A stretch of DNA of 20,329 nucleotides from JBQCHF01 sp051953655 (GTDB lineage Bacteria; Actinomycetota; Actinomycetes; Motilibacterales; Motilibacteraceae), in NCBI GenBank assembly GCA_051953655.1, contig JBQCIO010000264.1, positions 1-20,329 of the forward strand, given 5' to 3'. Shown piece by piece: positions 7,899-15,465 of this stretch (positions are counted from its first letter, which is position 1; each line of letters begins with the position of its first letter). Made by a program: the position numbers and the translations under genes. A model generated the notes under the pieces. The model saw only the letters and a program-made list of their open reading frames with translations. It did not search any database and was not told the origin of the DNA.

Positions 7899-9686
7899 AT
7901 GGCTGAACCTGCCAACGATCGGGCCGCTGCTGCCCCCGTCTTGACGAGGCACGCCGGCGCGCTGCCCGCCCAGCTCACCACCGAGTGCGGGCCGTCGGCC
8001 CACCAGGAGCGCCGGGCCGCCTCCGGGCTGATCAGCCGCGGCCTGACCGTGGCCGAGGTGCTGCGCACCGAGGCGCTGCTCGGGGCGGAGGTGGTCGCGG
8101 GCGCCGCCGGCCTGCACCGCCGGGTGGAGCGGCTCAACGTCATGGAGGTGCCCGACATCCTCCCGTGGGTCAAGCCCGCCGAGCTCCTGCTCACCACCGG
8201 CTACCCGCTGCGGCGCACGCCCCAGGGCCTCGCGGGCCTGGTGGCCGACCTGGCCGGCGCCGGGCTCGCCGCGCTCGCGGTCAAGCCGGGGCGCTACCTC
8301 GACCAGCTGCCCGCCGACGCGCTGCGGGTCGCCGACGAGCTCGCGTTCCCGCTGGTCCGCCTGCCCGACTCGGTGGCCTTCGACGACGTGCTCGAGCAGG
8401 TCCTCACCGACCTGCTCAACCGGCAGGCCGCGGTGCTGGCACGTTCGGAGGAGGTGCACCGGGCGCTGCTGCAGATCGTCCTGGACGGCGGGGGGCTGCC
8501 GGAGGTCGCCGCCGGCCTGGTAGGGCTGCTCGACGGCGCCGTGCTGGTCACCACCGCCGACGGGCGGGTGCTCGCCGACGCCGGTCCGGTCGACGCGCTG
8601 GCCGCGGTCTACGCCTCCGGCTGCTTCGAGGAGACCGGCCGGTTCCGCACCGAGCGCGAGGGCACCGGGCTGCACGGGCACGAGGGCATGGCGGGCAACC
8701 ACGTGGTGGTGCCGGTGGTGGCCGGCGGGGTCGACCACGGGCGCATCGTGGCGCACTCGCCCGAGGGCCGGCTCGGGCCCGAGGACGTGCCGACCCTCGA
8801 GCGCGCCGCCACCGTCGTCGCGTTGGCGGTCACCAAGCAGCTGGCCGTGCGAGCGGTGGAGAGCAAGTACCAGGGCGACTTCCTGCGGGACGTGCTGTCG
8901 GGGCGGGTGGAGCCGGCGCAGGCGCTCGCGCACGCCGGCAGCCTCGGCTGGGACCTGGACCGGCCGCTCGTCGTCGTGGTGGCCGAGCTCGACCCGGTGG
9001 ACGCTCAGCCCCGCAGCAGCCAGCCGAGAGCGGCCACGGACGGCCCCCGGATCGTGCCCCGGCCGGCCCTCGAGCGGTTCACCGCGGCCTGGCAGGGCGT
9101 CGTGCGTCCGCGCGACCCCCGCGCACCGGTGGTGGGCTTCACCCAGGAGGTCGTCGCGGTCCTCGGCGTCCCGGCACGCGGGGATGTCGAGCGGCTGGTC
9201 CGCGAGCTCGTGCGGGAGGTGGCCGGCGACGGCGGGGGCGGGCGCCGGTCCTTCAGCACGGGTGTCAGCCGGGTGGCGGCCGATGTGCGCGGTCTTCCGG
9301 CGGCCTACGAGCAGGCCCGCACGGCGGTGCGGGTGGGGCGACGTCTGCACGGGCGCAGCGCGCTCACGCACTTCGACGCCCTCGGCGTGCTGCGGCTGCT
9401 CAGCCTGGTGGGAGACACCGCGGCGCTGGACGCCTTCGTGGCCGAGGTCCTCGGGCCGCTGGCCGCCCGGGACGACGCCGACGCCGCGGATCTGCGCCGG
9501 ACGCTGGAGGTCCTCCTCGAGACCAACCTCAACGTGGCCGAGACGGCCCGCCAGCTGCACTTCCACTACAACACCCTGCGCTACCGCATCGGGAAGCTCG
9601 AGCGGATGCTCGGCCCCTTCACCGACGACGCCAACCTGCGCCTGAGCCTGCTGGTGGCGCTGCAGGCGATGCAGCTGCGCGCGTGA
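7899..9686 (+). CDS. PucR family transcriptional regulator
   Basis: The 595-aa product has the PucR N-terminal domain (about residues 50-172, from LTVAEVL through the NVMEVPDI and ELLLTTGYPL segments), a central GGDEF-like region and a C-terminal PucR-type helix-turn-helix (about 530-575, with NLNVAETARQL and YNTLRYRIGKLE). PucR of Bacillus subtilis activates purine catabolism in response to purine breakdown intermediates, and actinomycete relatives often sit beside nitrogen-heterocycle genes. Here it lies between the divergent AllHFG-like operon and the permease/Mo-hydroxylase genes, so it probably regulates both arms. The ATG at 7899 lacks a ribosome site but has TACCGT six bases upstream, so leaderless translation is likely. 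The first 48 residues are low-complexity and a later start cannot be excluded. Confidence 0.9.
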   Translation: MAEPANDRAAAAPVLTRHAGALPAQLTTECGPSAHQERRAASGLISRGLTVAEVLRTEALLGAEVVAGAAGLHRRVERLNVMEVPDILPWVKPAELLLTTGYPLRRTPQGLAGLVADLAGAGLAALAVKPGRYLDQLPADALRVADELAFPLVRLPDSVAFDDVLEQVLTDLLNRQAAVLARSEEVHRALLQIVLDGGGLPEVAAGLVGLLDGAVLVTTADGRVLADAGPVDALAAVYASGCFEETGRFRTEREGTGLHGHEGMAGNHVVVPVVAGGVDHGRIVAHSPEGRLGPEDVPTLERAATVVALAVTKQLAVRAVESKYQGDFLRDVLSGRVEPAQALAHAGSLGWDLDRPLVVVVAELDPVDAQPRSSQPRAATDGPRIVPRPALERFTAAWQGVVRPRDPRAPVVGFTQEVVAVLGVPARGDVERLVRELVREVAGDGGGGRRSFSTGVSRVAADVRGLPAAYEQARTAVRVGRRLHGRSALTHFDALGVLRLLSLVGDTAALDAFVAEVLGPLAARDDADAADLRRTLEVLLETNLNVAETARQLHFHYNTLRYRIGKLERMLGPFTDDANLRLSLLVALQAMQLRA

Positions 9687-9712
9687 GGAGCCGTTGCCCG
9701 GCTGTCCGGTGG

Positions 9713-9736
9713 CCGGCTGCGGCGTGTCGCGGCCGG
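9713..9736 (+). terminator. Likely terminator hairpin after pucR
   Basis: CCGGCTGCG (9713-9721) pairs with CGCGGCCGG (9728-9736) through nine pairs, one of them G-U, over a 6-nt loop. It starts 26 bases after the pucR stop. There is no T-run. If it works, the permease needs its own promoter within the 337-base gap. Confidence 0.5.
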
Positions 9737-9814
9737 GTCCGGGGTGCAGCAGCGTAGGACAAGATCGGGCTCAGTCGGGGGTGGTCGGCGCGCGAAGGTC
9801 CGCCAAGGGAGGAG

Positions 9815-9862
9815 GGAGACCTCTGGCAGGTCTTCACATCCACGGGCCGCAGCGGGAGACCT
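9815..9862 (+). promoter_or_regulatory. Candidate alternative-pairing element in the permease leader
   Basis: GGAGACCT occurs at 9815-9822 and again at 9855-9862. Between them AGGTCTTC (9828-9835) can pair with either copy, using eight pairs including one G-U each time. The two stems are mutually exclusive, an arrangement used by attenuators and riboswitches. I do not recognise a known riboswitch class. With only eight pairs, chance remains possible. Confidence 0.3.
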
Positions 9863-9937
9863 ACCTTCCTCGCAAGCCGTGAACCGCCGACCACGGTCGC
9901 CGCGGGAGTTCCGCAGCACCGGCTGCACCAGCACGTC

Positions 9938-9966
9938 CGTCGTCCCGGGCAGGTCGCGGGACGACG
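9938..9966 (+). other. Perfect 10-bp stem-loop A in the permease leader
   Basis: CGTCGTCCCG (9938-9947) and CGGGACGACG (9957-9966) are exact reverse complements with a 9-nt loop. It lies about 60 bases upstream of the permease start, within the 9687-10023 gene-free stretch. It could be a structured RNA leader or a DNA operator. Confidence 0.5.
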
Positions 9967-9976
9967 CGCGGGGGAG

Positions 9977-10001
9977 CGGTCGCGCCACCGGGGCGCGACC
10001 G
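9977..10001 (+). other. Perfect 10-bp stem-loop B immediately upstream of the permease ribosome site
   Basis: CGGTCGCGCC (9977-9986) pairs exactly with GGCGCGACCG (9992-10001) over the 5-nt loop ACCGG. It ends nine bases before the AGGGAGGG ribosome site at 10011-10018. It follows stem-loop A by ten bases, so the two form a tandem. Control of permease translation or transcription is possible. Confidence 0.5.
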
Positions 10002-10023
10002 GCCGGCCCTAGGGAGGGCTTTG

Positions 10024-11484
10024 ATGGCAATCGGCTGGAAGCTCCACGGGGACGGGCGTGCGCTCGCCCCCGGGGAGGTCGTGGCCCCCGACGAGCGGCT
10101 GTCGTGGGGCAAGACCGTGGGCCTGGGCGCCCAGCACGTGGTGGCCATGTTCGGGGCGACGTTCGTCTTCCCGCTGATCATGGGCCTCAACCCGCAGCTC
10201 GCGATCATGATGAGCGGCATCGCGACGATCTGCTTCCTGCTCATCGTCCAGGGCAGGGTGCCCAGCTACCTCGGCACCAGCGCCTCGTTCGTCGGCGGGG
10301 TGGCGGCCATCAGGGCCCAGGGCGGTTCCAGCGCTCAGGTCACCGGCGCGATCCTCGTGGCCGGCGTGGTGCTCGCGCTGGTCGGCGTGCTCATCCACCT
10401 GGTCGGCTCGCGGGTCATCTACCAGGTCCTGCCGCCGGCCGTCACCGGCGCGGTGGTCATGCTCATCGGCTTCAACCTCGCGCCGGTCGTCGCGGGCGTC
10501 TACTGGCCGCAGGACCAGTGGGTGGCCCTCATCGTCATGGTCGTCGTCATCGCCATGAGCGTCGGCTTCCGCGGGTTCCTCGGGCGCATCGCCATCTTCC
10601 TGGGCCTGCTCTTCGGCTACGTCCTGTCCTGGGTCTTCGACAAGGCCTTCGGCCAGATCACCTCCTACGACGCCGGCGCGGGCAAGGTGACCACGCACTT
10701 CCGGGTCAACTGGGGCGGGGTCAAGGCGGCCGACTGGCTGGGCTTCCCGTCCAAGACCAGCATCGGCGCCGACGGCAAGGAGGTCGTCGGTTGGCACACG
10801 CCGAGCATCTCCGTCACGTTCGTGCTGCTCGTCCTGCCGGCCGTCATCGCCCTCATCGCGGAGAACACCGGGCACGTCAAGGCGGTGGCCGAGATGACCG
10901 GCGCCGACCTCGACCCGGTCATGGGCCGCGCGATCGCCGCCGACGGCATCGGCACCGTCATCGCCACCAGCGTCGGCGGCTCGCCCACCACCACCTACGC
11001 CGAGAACATCGGCGTGATGGCGGCCACCCGCGTCTACTCCACCGCCGCCTACTTCGTGGCGGCGATCGTCGCGGTCCTGTTCGGGCTCTCGCCGAAGTTC
11101 GGCGCCCTGGTGTCGGCGACGCCGGGCGGCGTGCTCGGCGGGATCACCGTGGTCCTCTACGGCATGATCGGCCTGCTGGGCGCGAAGATCTGGAAGGAGA
11201 ACGGGGTCGACTTCGGCAACCCCGTGAATCTCGTCCCGGTCGCCGCGGGCATCATCATCGCCATCGGCAACGTCTCGCTGAAGGTCTCGGACAACTTCGA
11301 GCTCAGCGGCATCGCGCTCGGCACCATCGTCACGGTCCTCGGCTGGCACCTGGCCCGGGTGCTCGCACCCGCGGACCTGGCCGACGCGGCCCGGGGCGCC
11401 GGCGCCACCGTGGTCTACGACCCGCCCGGCGCCTACGTGGAGCCCGACCCCTACGCGACGTCGGAGAAGACCCCGACCAGCTGA
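10024..11484 (+). CDS. NCS2 family uracil/xanthine-type permease
   Basis: The 486-aa membrane protein has the NCS2 (nucleobase:cation symporter-2) layout of about 14 hydrophobic segments. Diagnostic residues are visible: Gln37-His38 in the first membrane segment (GAQHVV), AENTGHV with Glu280 in the TM8 region, and SPTTTYAENIGV with Glu327-Asn328 in the TM10 region. These correspond to nucleobase-binding positions in UraA and related xanthine/urate transporters. It should import a purine, pyrimidine or related base with a proton. The ATG at 10024 is chosen over an in-frame TTG directly before it, because GGAGG lies six bases upstream. A structured 337-base leader precedes it and a strong hairpin follows. 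Exact specificity cannot be read from the sequence. Confidence 0.92.
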   Translation: MAIGWKLHGDGRALAPGEVVAPDERLSWGKTVGLGAQHVVAMFGATFVFPLIMGLNPQLAIMMSGIATICFLLIVQGRVPSYLGTSASFVGGVAAIRAQGGSSAQVTGAILVAGVVLALVGVLIHLVGSRVIYQVLPPAVTGAVVMLIGFNLAPVVAGVYWPQDQWVALIVMVVVIAMSVGFRGFLGRIAIFLGLLFGYVLSWVFDKAFGQITSYDAGAGKVTTHFRVNWGGVKAADWLGFPSKTSIGADGKEVVGWHTPSISVTFVLLVLPAVIALIAENTGHVKAVAEMTGADLDPVMGRAIAADGIGTVIATSVGGSPTTTYAENIGVMAATRVYSTAAYFVAAIVAVLFGLSPKFGALVSATPGGVLGGITVVLYGMIGLLGAKIWKENGVDFGNPVNLVPVAAGIIIAIGNVSLKVSDNFELSGIALGTIVTVLGWHLARVLAPADLADAARGAGATVVYDPPGAYVEPDPYATSEKTPTS

Positions 11485-11495
11485 TCGTCCACGAC

Positions 11496-11535
11496 GCCGG
11501 CCGTGCCCCGCACCCTGTCCCGGGGCACGGCCGGC
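11496..11535 (+). terminator. Very strong hairpin between the permease and the Mo-hydroxylase operon
   Basis: GCCGGCCGTGCCCCG (11496-11510) pairs with CGGGGCACGGCCGGC (11521-11535), a perfect 15-bp stem with a 10-nt loop. It begins 11 bases after the permease stop. It should end or reduce transcription, so the genes from 11568 onward may have a separate promoter or be expressed by read-through. No clear promoter is visible in the remaining 32 bases. GGCCGGCCCG at 11529-11538 recurs once further downstream, just before the FAD-subunit start. Confidence 0.75.
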
Positions 11536-11567
11536 CCGTTCCGAACACGAAAGGCCGGCCCGCACTC

Positions 11568-12473
11568 GTGAAGCCCGCCCCGTTCACCTACCACCGGCCC
11601 GAGAGCCTGGCCGAGGCGCTCGACGTCCTCGCGCAGGTGGGAGCCCACGGCAAGGTGCTCGCGGGCGGGCAGAGCCTGCTGCCGGTGCTGAGCATGCGGC
11701 TCGCCGCGCCCGAGCACCTGGTCGACGTGAATCGCCTGGACGAGCTGGCCTTCGTCCGCAGCGACCCGGTCCAGGGGGTGACGGTCGGGGCCCTGGCCCG
11801 GCATGCGGCTGTGCACCGGGACGACGCGGCTGCCCGGGTGCAGCCGCTGCTGCGCGAGGCGCTGGGCCTGGTCGCGCACCCGGTCATCCGCAACCGCGGC
11901 ACGACGGTCGGCTCGCTGGCGCACGCCGACCCCAGCGGGGAGATGACCGGTGTGCTCGCCCTGCTCGACGGCACGGTGGAGCTGGCCTCCGCTTCCGGCC
12001 GGCGCACGTGCGCCGGCGCCGACTTCTTCCTGGGTCCCCTGGAGTCCGACGTCCGGCCGGGGGAGCTCGCGGTCAGCGCCTGGTTCCCCTCGCTCGGCGC
12101 GCGGGCGGGCACGGCCTTCGAGGAGATCGCCCGGCGGCACGGCGACTACGCCATGGCAGGAGTCGCGGCGCTGGTGGAGCTGGACGAGCGCGCGGCAGCC
12201 GTGACCACGGCGCGGGTCGCCTACATCTCCATGGCGCCCACGCCGGTCGTCGTCGACGTCCTGGTCGCCGCTCCAGCTGTCTCCGACGCGCCGTCGGAGG
12301 AGGCGTGGGCGGAGGCGGTCGATGACGCCGCGGCGCAGCTCGAGCCGGAGGGCGACATCCACGCGAGCGCGGACTACCGCCTGCACCTGGCGCGGGTGCT
12401 GACCGGCCGCGCCCTGGCGCGTGCCGCGGGGCGGGCGCTGGAGCGGCACCAGCGGCGAGGAGACGAGGGGTGA
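11568..12473 (+). CDS. Molybdenum hydroxylase, FAD-binding subunit (CoxM/XdhB-like)
   Basis: The 301-aa product is the medium, FAD-binding subunit of a xanthine dehydrogenase-family enzyme. FAD contacts of the family are visible as AGGQSLLP (32-39) and NRGTTVGSLAHADP (109-122), and the length is typical. It passes electrons from the iron-sulfur subunit through FAD to an acceptor. The CoxM-like fold does not by itself say whether that is NAD or a quinone-linked partner. The GTG at 11568 starts right where family similarity begins (KPAPFTYHRPESL). No good ribosome site is seen; AAAGG lies about 13 bases upstream. It is the first gene of the operon with FeS, Mo, CoxG and nitrilase genes, and overlaps the next gene by four bases. 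Confidence 0.92.
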   Translation: MKPAPFTYHRPESLAEALDVLAQVGAHGKVLAGGQSLLPVLSMRLAAPEHLVDVNRLDELAFVRSDPVQGVTVGALARHAAVHRDDAAARVQPLLREALGLVAHPVIRNRGTTVGSLAHADPSGEMTGVLALLDGTVELASASGRRTCAGADFFLGPLESDVRPGELAVSAWFPSLGARAGTAFEEIARRHGDYAMAGVAALVELDERAAAVTTARVAYISMAPTPVVVDVLVAAPAVSDAPSEEAWAEAVDDAAAQLEPEGDIHASADYRLHLARVLTGRALARAAGRALERHQRRGDEG

Positions 12474-13003
12474 GCGTGCAGGACCAGACGTCGGTGGAGG
12501 AGGCCGCGCCCGGCGAGCAGATCGTGGACGTGGCGGTCACGGTGAACGGCGTCCCGCAGCAGCTGCGGGTCCCCGCCCGGCGGCTGCTCAGCGACGCGCT
12601 GCGGCACGACCTGCGGCTCACCGGCACCCACGTGGGCTGCGAGCACGGGGTGTGCGGCGCGTGCACGGTGCTGCTGGACGGCGAGCCGGTGCGCTCCTGC
12701 CTGCTGCTGGCCGCCACCGCGGACGGCCACGAGGTGACGACCGTCGAGGGGCTGTGCCGGCCCGACGGCTCGCTCGGCCCGGTGCAGCAGGCGTTCCGCG
12801 AGTGCCACGGCCTGCAGTGCGGCTTCTGCACCCCCGGCTTCCTGACCACCGTGACCGCCTACCTGGAGGAGAACCCAGCGCCCACCGAAGACGAGGCGCG
12901 CGAGGCGATCGCCGGCAACCTCTGCCGCTGCACCGGCTACCAGAACATCGTCCGGTCGGTCCTGCGGGCTGCGGAGCTGCGCGGCGAGGAGGCGGACCGT
13001 TGA
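12470..13003 (+). CDS. Molybdenum hydroxylase, [2Fe-2S] subunit (CoxS/XdhC-type small chain)
   Basis: The 177-aa product carries two [2Fe-2S] sites. The plant-ferredoxin-type site has C57, C62, C65 and C77 (GCEHGVCGACTVLLDG). The second site has C117, C120, C152 and C154 (CGFC and CRC in NLCRCTGYQ). It relays electrons from the molybdenum centre to the FAD subunit. The N-terminus is about 15 residues longer than usual for this chain. The GTG at 12470 overlaps the preceding stop in a GTGA, with GAGGAG upstream, so coupled translation is likely. All eight cluster cysteines are present, so the subunit should be functional. Confidence 0.94.
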   Translation: MSVQDQTSVEEAAPGEQIVDVAVTVNGVPQQLRVPARRLLSDALRHDLRLTGTHVGCEHGVCGACTVLLDGEPVRSCLLLAATADGHEVTTVEGLCRPDGSLGPVQQAFRECHGLQCGFCTPGFLTTVTAYLEENPAPTEDEAREAIAGNLCRCTGYQNIVRSVLRAAELRGEEADR

Positions 13004-15465
13004 CGACGAAGCTGGTGGGCGAGCGCGTCCTGCGCTACGAGGACGAGCGGTTCGTCACCGGACGCGGGCGCTACCTCGACGACCTCGGCCACGACGCGCT
13101 GGCGGCGGCCTTCGTGCGCAGCCCGCACGCCCACGCCCGGGTGCTCGACGTCGACGTCACCGACGCCATCGCCGTCGAGGGCCTGGTCGGCATCTACACC
13201 TGGGACGACCTGGCCGAGAGCGGCAGCCCGCGGGCAGCCGAGCCGCTGCCCGTGCTCATCCCGCACCCCGCGCTGCACGCGCCGCGCACCGGCCGGGCGC
13301 TGGCCAAGGACGAGGTGAACCACGTCGGCGAGCCCGTCGTCATGGTGGTCGCCCGCGACCGCTACGTGGCCGAGGACGTTGTGGACCGGATCCGCGTCAG
13401 CTACGAGGTCCTGCCGCCGGTCGTGGGCGTCACCGCGGCGCGGGAGGCGCTGGGCCGGGTGCACGAGGACGTGCCGGACAACGTGGCCGCGCACCTGGTG
13501 CAGGAGGTCGGCGACGTCGACGCCGCGCTGGCCGCCGCGCCGCACGTGCTCGAGCTCGACCTCGACGTGTCCCGCAGTGCCTGCATGCCCTTGGAGGGCA
13601 AGGGAGTCCTGGCCCGCTGGGACGCCGACGAGGGCAGCCTGCGGCTGTGGTCCTCCACCCAGACCTCAACCGGGGTGCGCGCCGCGGTGGCCGCCAAGCT
13701 CGGCCTGCCGCTGGCCAAGGTGCACTGCACGGCCCCCGACGTCGGCGGCGGGTTCGGGGTGAAGATCGTGCACCCGTGGCCCGAGGAGGTGCTGGTGCCG
13801 TGGGCGGCCAAGGAGCTCGGCCGGGACGTCAAGTGGGCCGAGGACCGGCGCGAGCACTTCGTCTCCTCGGCGCACGAGCGCCAGCAGCTGCAGAAGGTGA
13901 CCGTCGGCTTCGACGACGAGGGCCGGCTGCTCGCGCTGGACGTCAAGCTGTGGCACGACAACGGCGCCTACGTGCCCTACGGCATCATCGTGCCGATCAT
14001 CACCAGCACCCAGCTGCTCGGGCCCTACAAGCCCGGCGCCTACCGCTGCGAGTTCTGGTCGCTCTACACGAACACCGTCATCGTCACCCCCTACCGCGGG
14101 GCAGGGCGCCCGCAGGGTGTGTTCGCGATGGAGCGCACCATCGACGCGATCGCGGACGAGCTGGGCCTGGACCGCGCGGAGGTGCGGGCGCGCAACTTCA
14201 TCCAGCCCGACGAGATGCCCTACGACCACGGCCTCGTCTTCCAGGACGGCCGGCCGCTCATCTACGACTCCGGCGACTACCCGCAGGCGCTGGAGAAGCT
14301 CAAGAAGCTGGTGGGCTGGGACGAGTTCGAGTCCTACCGGGCCTCGGCGCAGGCCGCGGGCCGGCGGGTCGGGGTCGGGCTCGCCTGCTACGTCGAGGGG
14401 ACCGGCGTCGGCCCCTACGAGGGCGGCCACGTGCAGGTGGAGACCTCGGGCCGGGTGAACGTCGCCACCGGCCTCACCACGCAGGGCCAGGGCCACCAGA
14501 CCGCGTTCGCGCAGATCGTGGCCGACGAGCTCGGCGTCCGGCTCGAGGACGTGCACGTCACCACGGGCGACACCCGCCGTTTCGGCTACGCCGTGGGAAC
14601 GTTCGCTTCGCGGGCGGCGGTGATGAGCGGCAACGCGATCGCGCTGGCGGCCCGCAAGGTGCGGGAGAAGGCGCTGCGGATCGCCGGCGAGGCGCTGGAG
14701 GCCGACCCGCGCGACCTGGAGATCGTCGACGGCGTGGTGCGGGTGGTGGGTGCGCCGGACGCGCGGATCCCGCTGGCCGCGGTGGCGGTGCTGTCCAACC
14801 CGCTGCGCTACGCCTTCGACGAGTCCGCCGCCGCCGCCACCCAGTTCGCGGTTGGCGGCCACGTGGACCGTCCACCGGTGGCCGACGAGGACGAGCCGGG
14901 GCTGGAGGGCACCGACTACTACTCGCCGCTGCGCTCCACCTTCGCCAGCGGCATGCACGCCGCGGTCGTGGAGACCGACCCGGTCACCGCCGAGATCAGG
15001 GTGCTGCGCTACTGCGTGGTGCACGACTGCGGGAAGCTGCTCAACCCGATGATCGTCGAGGGGCAGGTGCACGGCGGGGTCGGGCAGGGCGTGGGCGGCG
15101 CGTTGTACGAGCGGATGGTGTACGACGAGAACGGCCAGCTGCTCAACGCATCCTTCATGGACTTCCTCATGCCCTACGCCACCGAGGTGCCCACCATCGA
15201 GGTCGACCACCTCGAGACCCCGTCGCCGCTGAACCCGCTGGGCATCAAGGGCGCCGGCGAGGCCGGCGTCATCCCGTCCGCCGCCGTCTTCGCCGCGGCG
15301 GTGGAGGACGCGGAGGGCTTCCGGATCGACCGGATGCCGATCTCGCCGAGCGAGCTGTTCCATCTGCGCCAGGCGCACGCTGCCGGCCAGGTGCCGTCGC
15401 TGCGGCGGTCGTCGCAGGACGCGGACCGAAGAAGTGCCGATCAGGAGAGGACGTCGTCCCGATGA
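13000..15465 (+). CDS. Molybdenum hydroxylase, large molybdopterin-binding subunit
   Basis: The 821-aa product is the catalytic subunit of a xanthine dehydrogenase-family hydroxylase. Visible motifs are DVGGGFGVK (247-255), YRGAGRP (365-371), QGQGHQT (495-501) around the molybdopterin cofactor, and KGAGEAG (750-756), whose Glu754 matches the catalytic base. The active-site loop that carries AYxCSFR in form I CO dehydrogenase is not seen; the YRGAGRP region here is as in N-heterocycle and aldehyde oxidisers. CO oxidation is therefore unlikely despite the CoxMSL-type subunit layout. The TTG at 13000 overlaps the FeS stop in a TTGA, with GGAGG seven bases upstream. The expected substrate is a purine, pyrimidine or related ring imported by the upstream permease; this is inference from context. 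Confidence 0.94.
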   Translation: MTTKLVGERVLRYEDERFVTGRGRYLDDLGHDALAAAFVRSPHAHARVLDVDVTDAIAVEGLVGIYTWDDLAESGSPRAAEPLPVLIPHPALHAPRTGRALAKDEVNHVGEPVVMVVARDRYVAEDVVDRIRVSYEVLPPVVGVTAAREALGRVHEDVPDNVAAHLVQEVGDVDAALAAAPHVLELDLDVSRSACMPLEGKGVLARWDADEGSLRLWSSTQTSTGVRAAVAAKLGLPLAKVHCTAPDVGGGFGVKIVHPWPEEVLVPWAAKELGRDVKWAEDRREHFVSSAHERQQLQKVTVGFDDEGRLLALDVKLWHDNGAYVPYGIIVPIITSTQLLGPYKPGAYRCEFWSLYTNTVIVTPYRGAGRPQGVFAMERTIDAIADELGLDRAEVRARNFIQPDEMPYDHGLVFQDGRPLIYDSGDYPQALEKLKKLVGWDEFESYRASAQAAGRRVGVGLACYVEGTGVGPYEGGHVQVETSGRVNVATGLTTQGQGHQTAFAQIVADELGVRLEDVHVTTGDTRRFGYAVGTFASRAAVMSGNAIALAARKVREKALRIAGEALEADPRDLEIVDGVVRVVGAPDARIPLAAVAVLSNPLRYAFDESAAAATQFAVGGHVDRPPVADEDEPGLEGTDYYSPLRSTFASGMHAAVVETDPVTAEIRVLRYCVVHDCGKLLNPMIVEGQVHGGVGQGVGGALYERMVYDENGQLLNASFMDFLMPYATEVPTIEVDHLETPSPLNPLGIKGAGEAGVIPSAAVFAAAVEDAEGFRIDRMPISPSELFHLRQAHAAGQVPSLRRSSQDADRRSADQERTSSR

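Noticed and set aside
9687..10023. A small protein gene or a known purine riboswitch in the permease leader
   Set aside because: The short frames here have no ribosome site or family signal, and I do not see the conserved core of a known purine or guanidine riboswitch. Only the inverted repeats are supported.
9744..11567. A long N-terminal extension of the FAD subunit, since its frame is open from about 9744
   Set aside because: That part overlaps the NCS2 permease in another frame and has no family similarity. Similarity begins at the GTG at 11568.
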